Shown here: in pieces, positions 8,993-18,670 of the stretch
Numbering within the stretch: the first letter of the stretch is position 1
Layout: each line of letters starts with the position of its first letter
Source: Janthinobacterium aquaticum
GTDB taxonomy: Bacteria; Pseudomonadota; Gammaproteobacteria; Burkholderiales; Burkholderiaceae_D
Assembly: GCF_009208565.1 (NCBI RefSeq)
Contig: NZ_WFLK01000006.1
Span: 234,544 to 298,543 of the forward strand
Direction of reading: 5' to 3'
DNA length: 64,000 bases
Notes under the pieces: generated by a model
Databases searched by the model: none
The model's input: the letters and a program-made list of their open reading frames with translations, nothing else
Told to the model about the DNA's origin: nothing
Translations under genes and position numbers: made by a program

Positions 8993-10371
8993 GCCGCCGC
9001 CTTGCCGCGCGCGGCGCCCTGTGGCTCGAACAGGCTGCTCGACACGCCGATGCCAAAGCTGTTCAGGCGTTCCAGGAAGCGTGGTCGGATACCGCTGGCC
9101 GAGAAATGCCCGACCACTGCACCGCCCTCGCCCACCCCGGTCTGCTTGAAGCTGAAGATCTCCTGCATGGTGATCACTTCGCCTTCCATGCCCGTGATTT
9201 CCATGATCGAGGTGACCTTGCGCTTGCCGTCGATCAGGCGCGATACCTGCACCACCACCGACACGGCCGAGGCGATCTGCTGGCGGATCGCCTTGCTCGG
9301 CAGATTGGCCGCCGCCATGCTGATCATGTTTTCCAGCCGCGTAATGGCGTCGCGCGGGGTATTGGCGTGGATCGTCGCCATCGAGCCTTCGTGGCCGGTG
9401 TTCATGGCCCCCAGCATATCGAGCGCCTCGGCGCCGCGCACCTCGCCCAGGATAATGCGGTCCGGGCGCATCCGCAGCGCATTTCTGACCAGCGCGCGCT
9501 GCGATACTTCCCCCTTGCCCTCGATATTGGGCGGGCGCGTTTCAAGCCGCACCACATGCGGCTGCTGCAGCTGCAGTTCGGCCGCGTCTTCCACCGTGAC
9601 CACCCGTTCGGTGTGGCCGATAAAGCCCGATATTACATTGAGCATGGTGGTCTTGCCGCTGCCGGTACCGCCCGAAATCAGGATATTCATCTTGGCCTTG
9701 CCCAGCCCCTGCAGCACCTCGGCCATCTCGGCCGTCATGCTGTTGTAGGCCACCAGGTCGGCCAGGCGCAACGGATCGACCGAAAAGCGCCGGATCGACA
9801 TCACCGGCCCATCGATGGCCAGCGGCGGGATAATGGCATTCACGCGCGAGCCGTCGGGCAGGCGCGCATCGACCATCGGGCTCGATTCGTCGATGCGCCG
9901 GCCCACGCGCGAGACGATCTTGTCGATGATTTTCATCAGATGCGCGTCGTCGTTGAAGGCCACGTCGGTCAACTCGAGCTTGCCGCGCCGCTCGACATAT
10001 ACCTGCTTGTGGCCGTTGACCAGGATATCGGACACCGACGGGTCGGCCAGCAGCGTTTCAAGCGGCCCGAAGCCCAGCATTTCGTTCTGGATATCGCGCG
10101 TCAGGCTCTTGCGCTCGCTGTCGTTGATGACCACCGCTTCTTCATCGAGCAGGCGCTCGACCAGGCTGCGCAGTTCGTCGCGGATCTGCTCCTGCGAGAG
10201 GCGCTGCATGCTTTCAAGGTCGATGCGCTCGAGCAGCAGGGTATGGATGCGCAGCTTCAAATCCTGGTAAAGCCGGTTGTCGATGACCGGGCTGCGCTGC
10301 GGCGCCAGTGCCGAGACCTTGGCGCTGCCGAGGCGTTCGCGGATGGATAAGGGCGTGGTAGCCATATGCAT
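8989..10371 (-). CDS. tadA: TadA/CpaF pilus assembly ATPase
   Basis: Secretion ATPase of the VirB11/CpaF family, 460 residues. The N-terminal domain is followed by Walker [10 protein letters not shown] near residue 230, the Asp box, Walker [14 protein letters not shown] and the His box [16 protein letters not shown]. It powers polymerisation of Flp pilin. Two in-frame ATGs (10371 and 10365) are possible starts and neither has a strong Shine-Dalgarno. It lies 14 bp after tadZ in the core operon. Confidence 0.95.
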   Translation of the reverse strand: MHMATTPLSIRERLGSAKVSALAPQRSPVIDNRLYQDLKLRIHTLLLERIDLESMQRLSQEQIRDELRSLVERLLDEEAVVINDSERKSLTRDIQNEMLGFGPLETLLADPSVSDILVNGHKQVYVERRGKLELTDVAFNDDAHLMKIIDKIVSRVGRRIDESSPMVDARLPDGSRVNAIIPPLAIDGPVMSIRRFSVDPLRLADLVAYNSMTAEMAEVLQGLGKAKMNILISGGTGSGKTTMLNVISGFIGHTERVVTVEDAAELQLQQPHVVRLETRPPNIEGKGEVSQRALVRNALRMRPDRIILGEVRGAEALDMLGAMNTGHEGSMATIHANTPRDAITRLENMISMAAANLPSKAIRQQIASAVSVVVQVSRLIDGKRKVTSIMEITGMEGEVITMQEIFSFKQTGVGEGGAVVGHFSASGIRPRFLERLNSFGIGVSSSLFEPQGAARGKAAA

Positions 10372-10385
10372 ATGTCTTTCGTCTG

Positions 10386-11546
10386 TCAGTGGCGCTGGCG
10401 CAGCCTTTGCAGCCAGCTTTTGTGTTCCGGTTCGCCGTGGCCAGACAGCACCGTGGCAAATTCGCGCAGCGAGCGCGTAATCGGGCTGGCCTGGTCGAGT
10501 TTGAGGATCGGCACGCCCTGGTTGACCGAGGCGGCGGCCGACGCATAGTGATTGGGCACGGTGCGGTAGATTGTGGTGCCGTAGGCCGCTTCCAGATCCT
10601 GCAGGCGGATTTCGCCGCCCTTGTCGTGGCGGTTGACGATCAGGTGCACCTTGTCCTTGTCGTATTCAAGCGAACGGAACATGCCCAGCAGGCGCTTGCC
10701 GTCGCGGATATACGGCAGCGTGGTCTGCAGGATCGGGAAGATCATGTCGGCATGGTCGAGCGTGCGCACGCTGACGGCGTCGAGATTGCGGCCCACGTCA
10801 AGCACGATGAAATCATACTGGCGGCGCGCCAGCTTGATAATCGCGTCGATATGCTCGGGCAGCACCTCGCTGGCGTGGGCCGGGTCTTCGGGCGCGGCCA
10901 GCACGCTGTAATTGGGCAGGATATTGAGCATGCTCGAGGCCAGGAAGGACGGATCGAGACGGTGGATATCGCGCGTCAGGTCCGACAGCGTGGCCAGCGG
11001 CTTGCTTTCGGACACAAACAGCGAAGCGTCGCCAAAATGCAGGTTCAGGTCGATCAGCGCCACGCGCAGCTTGCCGCTGGCCGCCAGCGCATAGCCGAGG
11101 TTGCTGGCGATAAAGGTCGCGCCGCTGCCGCCCTTGCAGGAAATAAAGGCCAGCACCTTGCCTTCGCCGCTCACAGCACTGCTGCGCTGCTCGAACTTGC
11201 TGGCCAGCCGCTCGAGCGCCGGCAGCAGGCTGGCCGAGACCGGTGGAAACGGCAGCACTTCACGCACACCGGCGCGCATGGCCTGCAGCAGAAATTGCGG
11301 GCTTTGCTGATGGCACAGCACGATGATGGCCATCGCCGGCGCCAGGTTGGCCAGTTTTTCAATCGCCGCCAGTTCGCCGCGATCCTGGTCAGGGCGGTCG
11401 ACGATCAGGATATCGGGCCACTGCCTGCTGCCGGCCAGTTGATCGAAAGTCGCCACGTCGACGTCGTCGACGCGCGGATGGTGGCGCAGCAGGCGCTCGA
11501 GGTCGGCCAGCGTTGCGGCATGGTTGGATATGACGGTTATTCTCAC
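10386..11546 (-). CDS. tadZ: TadZ/CpaE ParA-like localisation protein
   Basis: A 386-residue protein with an N-terminal receiver-like domain ([18 protein letters not shown], without a full phosphorylation set) and a C-terminal MinD/ParA-type ATPase. The P-loop reads [14 protein letters not shown], with Ala where canonical ParA has Lys, as is known for CpaE/TadZ. I start it at GTG 11546 because AAGG lies 6 nt upstream; the longer frame would run into the lipoprotein gene. TadZ localises the Tad machinery. Confidence 0.9.
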   Translation of the reverse strand: MRITVISNHAATLADLERLLRHHPRVDDVDVATFDQLAGSRQWPDILIVDRPDQDRGELAAIEKLANLAPAMAIIVLCHQQSPQFLLQAMRAGVREVLPFPPVSASLLPALERLASKFEQRSSAVSGEGKVLAFISCKGGSGATFIASNLGYALAASGKLRVALIDLNLHFGDASLFVSESKPLATLSDLTRDIHRLDPSFLASSMLNILPNYSVLAAPEDPAHASEVLPEHIDAIIKLARRQYDFIVLDVGRNLDAVSVRTLDHADMIFPILQTTLPYIRDGKRLLGMFRSLEYDKDKVHLIVNRHDKGGEIRLQDLEAAYGTTIYRTVPNHYASAAASVNQGVPILKLDQASPITRSLREFATVLSGHGEPEHKSWLQRLRQRH

Positions 11547-11568
11547 GGTAAGCCTTGTGTGCGGGCCG

Positions 11569-11856
11569 CTAACGCGCGCCGATGCCGATGGTAAACGCGC
11601 CGGCTTGCGGCGGCGGCGCGGTAAAGCTCTTGTGGTACTGCGCGATGGCCGCGTTGGCGGCTTGCCCATCGATGCCGGTCGCCGGATCGCGGTTCGGCGC
11701 GGCCTGCGGCGCCATCAACTGCTGCTGGCGCAACTGCGCCACGCTGTGGCCGAATTCGCGGTCGAGCCGGGAGTGGCTGGCGCAGCCGCCGGCCAGCAGG
11801 GCGATCACGGCGCCAGTGAGCAGGCAGCGTAAAAACATGGGAAAACGAGCTTGCAT
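11569..11856 (-). CDS. Small Tad-locus lipoprotein
   Basis: A 95-residue lipoprotein with a signal peptide ending in the lipobox LAGGC. The mature part contains FGHSVAQLRQQQLMAP and DGQAANAAIAQYHKSF, a short conserved-looking motif pair. It sits in the core tad operon between rcpA (3 bp upstream) and tadZ. From its position it could serve as a pilotin or outer-membrane partner of the secretin, like CpaD, but it is much shorter than CpaD and no function can be read directly. Confidence 0.8.
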   Translation of the reverse strand: MQARFPMFLRCLLTGAVIALLAGGCASHSRLDREFGHSVAQLRQQQLMAPQAAPNRDPATGIDGQAANAAIAQYHKSFTAPPPQAGAFTIGIGAR

Positions 11857-11859
11857 GAA

Positions 11860-13341
11860 TTACTCCTGTTCAATCATGGCGCCGTTGGACGGCGTGCCTG
11901 GCTGCGGCGGTACGTTGGCGCGGCCTTCCATTTTTCCTTGCAGGAAAAATTCGCTGCGGCTGGGCGCCACGTAGGCGTCGGTCGGCAACACGGGCGCGCC
12001 CGGCAGCGGCTTGACCAGGTGCGGCGTAATAATGAAGACCAGTTCGGTGCGGTCGGTCTGGAAATCGCTGCTGCGAAACAGCGCGCCCAGCACCGGAATT
12101 TCACCCAGGAACGGCAGCGCCTTGATATTGGTGGTGACGTTATTTTTGATCAGGCCGCCAACGGCAAAACTCTGGCCGTCGAACAACTGCACCGTGGTGG
12201 TGGTGCGGCGCGTGGTAAACGCCGGCAGCACGGCGCTGCCGGCCGTACCCGCGCCGCCAGCGCTGATGCCGATGCCTTCACGGTTAAGCTCGGATACTTC
12301 CGGCGCCACCTTCAGGTTGATGCGCCCGCCTTCAAGCACGGTCGGGGTGAATTTCACGGCAATGCCGAATTCCTTTTCTTCCAGCGTGATCTTGTTGGTG
12401 GTGCTGTCTTGCGCCACCGGAATGAAAATCTTGCCACCCGCAAGAAAACTGGCTTCCTGGCCGCTGATGGCCATGATGTTCGGTTCGGCCAGCACTTTCA
12501 CCAGACCATCGCGTTTTTGCGCGTCCAGCGTCAGGTGATTGCCATTATTGCCCTGCACTGCGCCGATCTGGCTGGCGTTGCCCGACAGCAGATTGGACAG
12601 CAAGCCGTAACTCCAGTTGCCCGTCACTCCGCTCAGGCCCACGCTGGCGCCCAGCTGGTCGACCAGGGTCTTGGAGACTTCCGCAATTTTCACCTCCAGC
12701 ATCACCTGCTGCGGCGCCGCCACCGACAGCATATTGATCACCTGCACCCCGGCGCTGGCCGGCGCAGTGGCTGTGGTGGCAGCAGCGGCGCTGGCGCCCT
12801 CGCCGCCGCTGCCGCTGCCGCGATGTGCATAGGCGCTGGCCATGGCCAGTATCTGGCTGGCCTTGACGCTGTCGCTCACCATGCCCGACAGCACGATCGC
12901 GCCGCCGGCCGCACTGGCTTTAACTTGTGTTTCACCGGGAAAGGCCTGCTGCAGCTGCGCCTGCAGGCCATCGACATCGATATCAACTTCGATATCGACA
13001 ATGACCGGCTGCTGGTTCTTGTCCCATAAGATCAGATTGGTGCTGCCCGGCGCCACGCCCCAGACAAACAGCTGGCTCGATGTGCCCAGCAGGCGCGCGC
13101 CGGCCACCTTGGGGTCATTGACGGCAATCTGCGCCAGCGGCCGGTTCAGCTGGCGCAGTGTGGATTTGCCGATGGCAATACGAATCGGTGGCCCCAGGCG
13201 GGCGATCTCGCCGCCCAAAGACAGCGCCGGCGCTGCCGGCTGCCTGGCGACGGACGCCGCAGCACCAGCCGGTGAAGCCCCGGCCAGGCAGGCAGCCACT
13301 GCCAGCGACAGTGGCAAAATGCGAAGTAATGATGTGCTCAT
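11860..13341 (-). CDS. rcpA: RcpA/CpaC secretin of the Tad pilus
   Basis: A 493-residue outer-membrane secretin. The order is a signal peptide, a CpaC-type N-terminal domain (GKSTLRQLNRPLAQIAVNDP), a BON-like region near 150-200, and a C-terminal secretin domain with VPFLGE-like IKALPFLGEIPVLGALFRS and a final TELVFIITPHLVKPL. It forms the channel for the pilus. It follows rcpC by 15 bp and precedes the small lipoprotein. Confidence 0.93.
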   Translation of the reverse strand: MSTSLLRILPLSLAVAACLAGASPAGAAASVARQPAAPALSLGGEIARLGPPIRIAIGKSTLRQLNRPLAQIAVNDPKVAGARLLGTSSQLFVWGVAPGSTNLILWDKNQQPVIVDIEVDIDVDGLQAQLQQAFPGETQVKASAAGGAIVLSGMVSDSVKASQILAMASAYAHRGSGSGGEGASAAAATTATAPASAGVQVINMLSVAAPQQVMLEVKIAEVSKTLVDQLGASVGLSGVTGNWSYGLLSNLLSGNASQIGAVQGNNGNHLTLDAQKRDGLVKVLAEPNIMAISGQEASFLAGGKIFIPVAQDSTTNKITLEEKEFGIAVKFTPTVLEGGRINLKVAPEVSELNREGIGISAGGAGTAGSAVLPAFTTRRTTTTVQLFDGQSFAVGGLIKNNVTTNIKALPFLGEIPVLGALFRSSDFQTDRTELVFIITPHLVKPLPGAPVLPTDAYVAPSRSEFFLQGKMEGRANVPPQPGTPSNGAMIEQE

Positions 13342-13356
13342 GAGTTCCCTGCTTGC

Positions 13357-14193
13357 TTAAAATTGCTGGACAACCGAGTCCATGCCCTTGATGACCGTCA
13401 CGCTGTCGCGCGGTGGCGCCGGACGCGCCACCGCGCGTACTGCCGTGCGCACCGGCGGCGCGACAGCGCGTGGCGGCGGCGTTTTCAGGCCCAGCATGGT
13501 GTCCTTGGTGGCGCCATCGGTATTGGCCGGCGCCGGATCGATCTGGTTGCGCAGCACCAGCGACAAACTGCCCACGCTGCGCGCCAGGTCCAGCGTTTCC
13601 ACCTGCGCCGGCGTCAGCTCGAGCGTGACGGCGTTGACCACCTTGGGCTTGCTGTCGTCGCGACTCGATTCCTGCGCCACGGCCAGCAGCAAGATGCGCT
13701 CGAGCACGATCTTGGAAATCGCCGGCGCTGCCGCACCCGCTTCCTTGGCACGGTCGTCCTGGGTACTGACCAGGATGTCGACATAATTGCCGGGCAGTGC
13801 AAAACCGGCTACCCCGACCACGTCATTGACGCGCACCGTCATGGCGCGCTTGCCGTCGGCCACGATCGACGACAGGCCGCCGGTAGCGCCGGGTGGCGCC
13901 AGCTTGCTCTCCAGTATTGGCTCGCCGATGCTGATGGCGCTGCGCGTAATGCGTCCTTCAAGCGCAGCGAGATCGCTGACGGCGCCCGGCGGCAAGGCGC
14001 CAGCCGGCCAGTCCATCACGCGCAGCATGCTGGCGCTGATCTTGACGCCGGGCGCTATTTCGCTGGTGGCCAGCACCAGTTTTTGCCCGGCTGGCGGGGT
14101 TTGCCCGCCCATCCAGCGGGCGGCGGCCAGCACGGCGCCGCCTGCCAGCAGCAGGGCCAGCATCAACACGATTACAGTACGGCTGTTGCTCAT
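13357..14193 (-). CDS. rcpC: RcpC/CpaB pilus assembly protein
   Basis: A 278-residue protein with an N-terminal membrane anchor, an SAF domain (LATSEIAPGVKISASMLRVMDWP region split by the anchor) and a RcpC-type domain with VNDVVGVAGFALPGNYVDIL. CpaB proteins are periplasmic partners of the secretin. Its ATG overlaps the TGA of the upstream ATPase gene (TGATG), which ties that ATPase to the core operon. Confidence 0.92.
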   Translation of the reverse strand: MSNSRTVIVLMLALLLAGGAVLAAARWMGGQTPPAGQKLVLATSEIAPGVKISASMLRVMDWPAGALPPGAVSDLAALEGRITRSAISIGEPILESKLAPPGATGGLSSIVADGKRAMTVRVNDVVGVAGFALPGNYVDILVSTQDDRAKEAGAAAPAISKIVLERILLLAVAQESSRDDSKPKVVNAVTLELTPAQVETLDLARSVGSLSLVLRNQIDPAPANTDGATKDTMLGLKTPPPRAVAPPVRTAVRAVARPAPPRDSVTVIKGMDSVVQQF

Positions 14194-15596
14194 CAGGTTT
14201 CCTCGGTATGCAGTGTATGGTCGACTCTTGCGCGGCGTTCGCGCGCAGGAGTCGGATTGGCGGCGCGGCGCGGTGCGGCGCCAAAATAGTTATGCCAGGC
14301 CCACTCGAGCACGGCCGCGTCGAGCCTGGCAGGACCGCCTTCATAGCGCGCCCGATCGCGCACCTGGCGCAGCAAATCGCGCGGATGGCAGGCCAGCAGC
14401 GGCACGCGCCAGCGTGCATGCAGCTCCTGCAGCAAAAAGGCAAACGCCGGGGCATTGAAGGGCACGCCATGGGCGATGCAGGCGGCGCGAAATACCTGCG
14501 CATATTCGGCCACGCTGAGCGCCGGCACTTCGATCTTGTAGCCGAGCCGGCGCAGAAAGGCCGCATCAGACAGGCGCTCGGGCAGGAAGTTCGATGAAAA
14601 CACCACCAGTACGTCGAACGGCACGGCAAAGACATGGCCGTTATGCAGCGACAGGTAATCGACGGCGCGATCCATCGGCACGATCCAGCGGTTCATCAGC
14701 TCTTGCGGCGAACAGCGCTGGCGGCCCAGGTCGTCGATAATGAAGAGTCCGTTATTGGCCTTCAGGTGCGGCGGCGCGCGATACAGGCGCGTGACGGGAT
14801 CGAAGCGCAGGTCGAGCATGTCGAGCGTCAGTTCGCCACCGGTCAGGATGGCCGGGCGGCGCAGGCCGCGTACCCAGCGCATATCGAGTGGCTGGCGCGG
14901 CACGCCCAGGCTGCACGCACCAGCCGCTTCCTGCCCGGCGCCATGTTGCTGCGCATCGTAGAACGGCAGCACTTCGCCGTCGACCATGATCGCGTGCGGC
15001 AGCGCAATAGCGCCTTGCAGCAGGCCGGCCAGGCGTTCGGCCAGCCAGGTCTTGCCGCTGCCGGCGGCGCCATGGATAAAGATGGCACGGTTTGAATTCA
15101 TCGCCGCACCAAGCTGCCCAAGCACGCGCGGGTTGACCACCATGCCGTCAAACTGCGCTTGCACATGTTCGTGCGTGACATGCATGCCGGCCACGCTTTG
15201 CAGCGCCGCCTGCGCGTTGTAGGTGGCCAGCGGCACCGGACATGGCCCGGCATAGGCGTTGCGCGCCAGGCAGGCAAGCGCGCGCTGGCGGCCGCTGTCG
15301 GACAATTGATAATGAATGTCGGCATCGGTGCCGCTGGCGCCACGGCGCGTCACTTCACACAGTTTTTCCTGTCGCATGAAGTTGATCACCGGATCGATCA
15401 CCGCCAGGCTGAGCTTGAGGTGGGCCGCCAGTTCCGGCAAATGCATCTGGCCGCGCTGGAACAGCACTTTGACCAGCAACTCGAGCAAAAACAGAAAGGG
15501 CATGCCGGTTTCTTCCACCGTGCGCGGCGCACGCGCATGGGCCGGCGCCAGATCGGGCGTCAGCACTGGCTCAGGCATGCCGGTCATGCCGGTCAT
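14193..15596 (-). CDS. AAA family ATPase of the Tad locus, copy 2
   Basis: A 467-residue protein, complete, and the model for the truncated copy at the window start. Residues 30-110 look like a winged-helix domain. The P-loop NTPase follows, with Walker A GAAGSGKT at 176-183, Walker B LFIIDDLGRQ at about 284-293, a sensor-1-like FSSN near 333-336 and two arginines (FLRRLGYK) at 349-350 that could be the finger. The ATG at 15596 overlaps the tadV stop (ATGA) and its own stop overlaps rcpC (TGATG), so it is translated as an integral part of the tad operon. I do not know of an assigned function. A longer frame to 16169 only reads through tadV out of frame. Confidence 0.88.
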   Translation of the reverse strand: MTGMTGMPEPVLTPDLAPAHARAPRTVEETGMPFLFLLELLVKVLFQRGQMHLPELAAHLKLSLAVIDPVINFMRQEKLCEVTRRGASGTDADIHYQLSDSGRQRALACLARNAYAGPCPVPLATYNAQAALQSVAGMHVTHEHVQAQFDGMVVNPRVLGQLGAAMNSNRAIFIHGAAGSGKTWLAERLAGLLQGAIALPHAIMVDGEVLPFYDAQQHGAGQEAAGACSLGVPRQPLDMRWVRGLRRPAILTGGELTLDMLDLRFDPVTRLYRAPPHLKANNGLFIIDDLGRQRCSPQELMNRWIVPMDRAVDYLSLHNGHVFAVPFDVLVVFSSNFLPERLSDAAFLRRLGYKIEVPALSVAEYAQVFRAACIAHGVPFNAPAFAFLLQELHARWRVPLLACHPRDLLRQVRDRARYEGGPARLDAAVLEWAWHNYFGAAPRRAANPTPARERRARVDHTLHTEET

Positions 15597-16153
15597 GCCA
15601 GCACGCCCAGTCGGCCGCCGGCTGCCAGCGCCAGGTAACTGGCCGTGCCGGCAGTAATCGCCAGCGCATACGGCAGCTTGCCGCTGGAGGCCGCTGGCGG
15701 CGTCATGCGCAGTGTGCCCTGCAGAAAACCGCCGAGCAGCATCTGGCCGGTATTGGTCAGCACCTTGCGCAGCACGCCGCTGTAGACCGCCGCCGCGAGC
15801 GCCAGCACGCCGCCGGACAGCAAGGTAAACAACACCGCCAGCAATACCGGCTGCGGCCCGAGAAACGCGCCCACCATGGCCATCAGCTTGACGTCGCCGG
15901 CGCCCAGCGCCTTGAGCGCATACATCGGCAGCAGCAGGGCCAGGCCCAGCATCATGCCGGCCAGCGCCATCAGCAGCCCGGCCGGCGCCAGGTCGGGCAG
16001 CGGCAAGGTATTGAGCAGCAAGCCCAGCAAGGCGCCCGGCAGCACCAGGCGGTTCGGGATGCGCCGGCTGCGCACATCGTGCCAGGCAGCCGCGCCAAGC
16101 AGGCCCCACAGCACCAGGGCGGGGGAAAACATCCAGAAAGATTCGGGGTTCAT
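15593..16153 (-). CDS. tadV: TadV/CpaA prepilin peptidase, copy 2
   Basis: A 186-residue A24-type membrane peptidase with WHDVRSRRIPNRL after the first helix and GAGDVKLMAM later, each carrying one catalytic aspartate. Several membrane segments fill the rest. It lies 118 bp after flp copy 2 and couples to the ATPase by ATGA. It should process the Flp2 prepilin and possibly the TadE/F pseudopilins. Confidence 0.92.
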   Translation of the reverse strand: MNPESFWMFSPALVLWGLLGAAAWHDVRSRRIPNRLVLPGALLGLLLNTLPLPDLAPAGLLMALAGMMLGLALLLPMYALKALGAGDVKLMAMVGAFLGPQPVLLAVLFTLLSGGVLALAAAVYSGVLRKVLTNTGQMLLGGFLQGTLRMTPPAASSGKLPYALAITAGTASYLALAAGGRLGVLA

Positions 16154-16271
16154 CGTAATCCTGGCGCAACGGCCGAGAGGATGCAGAAAATCAACAGGCC
16201 CGACATTCCGTCGCGGGATGCGGGCCTGTCATGTGTTCGTACGGCGCCAAGACACTGCGCGCCGCTGCAAG

Positions 16272-16445
16272 TTAAGGTGCTTTGCCGCCGACAGCGTCGG
16301 AGACTTTTTGGAAAGCGCCCTTGATTTCGCCACCAAGTGTACTAAGCACAGCGACCAGAGCCACCGCCACCAGCGCTGCAATCAGGCCATATTCGATTGC
16401 CGTCACGCCGTCTTCTTCCACCAGGAATTTTTTAATAGCATTCAT
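16272..16445 (-). CDS. flp: Flp-type pilin, copy 2
   Basis: A 57-residue type IVb pilin. The leader MNAIKKFLVEEDG is followed by VTAIEYGLIAALVAVALVAV. I chose the ATG at 16445 over the upstream start at 16457 because GGAG lies 6 nt before it and the leader then matches copy 1. The C-terminal tail (GAFQKVSDAVGGKAP) differs from copy 1. It is the first gene of the core tad operon and probably the main shaft subunit. Confidence 0.94.
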   Translation of the reverse strand: MNAIKKFLVEEDGVTAIEYGLIAALVAVALVAVLSTLGGEIKGAFQKVSDAVGGKAP

Positions 16446-16640
16446 TATCCGCTCCATTTACATTTAATTTAAAAACACGATAAAACCGGTATTCAGTTGA
16501 ATGACGAGAATTACCTCGCTCAATTTCTGATACATGTATTTTATATAAATATAAAATTAATTAAATCAGAGAAAAGTCATTTTATGCACAGTACATATCG
16601 CCTTATTTTTTTATTACCGGCCATGACATTTATCCCGGCA

Positions 16641-17327
16641 TCAAGCATTCATCGGCTCTGCCAGCTTGTTGCGCGTGGCATAGACATACAATTCGAGCCG
16701 GTTGGTCACGCCAAGCTTGCTGTAAATGGAAGTCAAATGATTGCGCAGGGTCTGTTCCGAAATAAAGGCGCGCTGGGCAATTGCCTTGTTCAGCGCGCCG
16801 CTGCCTTCGACCATCATGGCAATGATCTTGCGTTCCTTGGCGGTCAGCCTGGCAATGCGCAGTTCTTCCGGATCGGGTGCGCTGGCCGGCTGGCTGAAGG
16901 CGCAGATCATGCTGTCGATCAGCTCCTGATCCAGGCACAGCTCGCCCTGATGCACGCGCACCACCGTATCGATCAGTTGCTCCACCGCCGTGTCCTTGCC
17001 GGCGACGCCACGCGCGCCGCTGCGCACCCCCTGTACCAGCAGTTGCCGGTCGGGCACACTGCTGAACAGCACGATGCGGGTGACGCCGTTGTCGAGCAAG
17101 GCCGGCAGATACACCACCACCGACTCCTGATCCAGTTCGGTTTCCATATCGAGCACAATCACATCGGGACACAGCGTATTGGCCAGCAACAGCGCGCTGC
17201 CCATGTCGCCGGTACTGGCAACGACTTCCATGGCGGGCTCGGCGTTACTGAGCAGTTGTTCCAGGCCCCATGACAGGCTTTTGTGGTCGGAGATCAGCAT
17301 CACACGGATGACTTTTTGAATCGACAT
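16641..17327 (-). CDS. NarL/FixJ-type response regulator, copy 2 (orphan)
   Basis: A 228-residue paralogue of the regulator at 1860-2552. The LuxR-type HTH is nearly identical in its core (SEQTLRNHLTSIYSKL). The receiver is changed: the acidic pair is ISDH instead of VDDH, so one metal-binding Asp is now Ser. The phospho-acceptor (VLDME), switch Ser (LFSSV) and Lys (AGKD) remain. No kinase gene adjoins it. An FNR-type box lies 25 bp upstream of its start. It may respond weakly to the kinase of copy 1 or act without phosphorylation. Confidence 0.88.
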   Translation of the reverse strand: MSIQKVIRVMLISDHKSLSWGLEQLLSNAEPAMEVVASTGDMGSALLLANTLCPDVIVLDMETELDQESVVVYLPALLDNGVTRIVLFSSVPDRQLLVQGVRSGARGVAGKDTAVEQLIDTVVRVHQGELCLDQELIDSMICAFSQPASAPDPEELRIARLTAKERKIIAMMVEGSGALNKAIAQRAFISEQTLRNHLTSIYSKLGVTNRLELYVYATRNKLAEPMNA

Positions 17328-17351
17328 GCATTACCTCTTTACTTGATATTA

Positions 17352-17365
17352 TTGATCCGCATCAA
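17352..17365. promoter_or_regulatory. FNR/ANR-type box
   Basis: TTGATCCGCATCAA is a perfect TTGAT-N4-ATCAA match in the AT-rich gap between the orphan response regulator and the divergent tadE copy 2. It lies 25 bp before the regulator start, so a bound protein could block that transcript. The same kind of box occurs in copy 1 at 1783. Confidence 0.6.
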
Positions 17366-17585
17366 TTTATTAAGATCAAATTCCATCACTTTTTTCAATT
17401 ACGGCACATATTACCCTTTCAATATCAAACCACGCAGCCGCACGATCAATTTTCATCATCAAACTTTCATATAATTGATTTGAGAAAATTTCACAAAAAA
17501 CGATTCAATATATTATTCCGACCATAATCACCGCCTTGCAGGAATTTTCTTTTCCACTTATGCCGGAATGCCCGGATTTATAGAC

Positions 17586-18059
17586 ATGACCAAAATCAAG
17601 GCCATACCGGCCAACGCTCAGCGCGGCGCCACGCTGGTTGAAATGGCGCTGATCACGCCGGCGTTTTTATTGCTGATGATCGGCGTGATTGAAATGAGCA
17701 TGGCCTACTTTGCCAACATGACCATGCAGCATGCGGTGCGCGAAGGCGTGCGCTACGCCGTGACCGGCAACAGCGATCTCGATCCCGACAGCGCCAACCG
17801 GCACCGCTACCAGGCCGTCACGCAGAAAATCCGCGACAGTTCCATGGGCCTGTATGACAAGGTCAACCCGGTGCTGTCGGTCAATGGCAGCAGCCAGAGC
17901 AATGCCGGCATGTTTGGCCAGGGCGGCGACATCGTGGTGGTGACGATTGCCTGCAGCTGGACCTTTGCCACGCCCATGGTGCGCGCCCTGTTTCGGGACG
18001 GCAAAGCGCATTTCGTGGTCGCGGCCACCATGCGCAACGAGAGCTTCGGCGGCCTGTGA
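17586..18059 (+). CDS. tadE: TadE-like minor pseudopilin, copy 2
   Basis: A 157-residue paralogue of 4539-5042 with the same signature (QRGATLVEMALITPAFLLL) and the same C-terminal KAHFVVAATMRNES. I prefer ATG 17586 over ATG 17568 because the context and distance to the helix match copy 1. The stop overlaps the tadF start. It is transcribed away from the orphan response regulator. Confidence 0.85.
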   Translation: MTKIKAIPANAQRGATLVEMALITPAFLLLMIGVIEMSMAYFANMTMQHAVREGVRYAVTGNSDLDPDSANRHRYQAVTQKIRDSSMGLYDKVNPVLSVNGSSQSNAGMFGQGGDIVVVTIACSWTFATPMVRALFRDGKAHFVVAATMRNESFGGL

Positions 18060-18670
18060 TGCGCGTTTCTCACCACCATCGCCGCCAGCGCGGTATTGCC
18101 ATCATGGAATTTGCACTGGCCCTGCCCTTGCTGGCGCTGTTGCTGCTGATTGCTGTCGACCTGTCGCGCGCGATCCAGGCCAGGACCATCCTGCTCAATA
18201 TCAGCCGCGAAGGCGCCAACCTGGCGTCGCGCTCGACTGCCGACCTGCACGGCTCCAGCCAGACCATCATGAATGCGCTGGCCGCCACCACGCCGCCGCT
18301 CGACATGCGCGCGCGCGGCATGGTCTATATCACCAAGATCGCCGGTTACGCCGCCAAAGCCAGCGATCCGGTACGCAATGTGGTGCTGGAGCAGTACCGC
18401 TGGAATGATGGCGTGCAAAGCAGCGGCTATGCGCCGCGCAGCCAGGTATGGCACTGCAATAACTGGAACAACGACGGCGCCTGCAGCAAAATACCGGCCG
18501 GTGAGATGGCTCCGGACGCGCCCCTGATGCAAGGGCAGTTGGCCAGGGGCGAGCTGATCTACGCGGTGGAAACCTTCTATCGTTTCGACATGCTGTTCGG
18601 CGCGCTGGCGCCTGGCGGCGCCAACGGGCCCGCACTGGGCCCTGACCTCTATTCGATGACGGTGTTCTGA
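18056..18670 (+). CDS. tadF: TadF-like minor pseudopilin, copy 2
   Basis: A 204-residue paralogue of 5039-5650. It has the pseudopilin helix GIAIMEFALALPLLALLLL, the conserved stretch ILLNISREGANLASRST and the end YSMTVF. It is coupled to tadE (ATGA) and tadG (TGATG) exactly as in copy 1. The middle of the protein has diverged more than the ends. Confidence 0.85.
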   Translation: MMRVSHHHRRQRGIAIMEFALALPLLALLLLIAVDLSRAIQARTILLNISREGANLASRSTADLHGSSQTIMNALAATTPPLDMRARGMVYITKIAGYAAKASDPVRNVVLEQYRWNDGVQSSGYAPRSQVWHCNNWNNDGACSKIPAGEMAPDAPLMQGQLARGELIYAVETFYRFDMLFGALAPGGANGPALGPDLYSMTVF

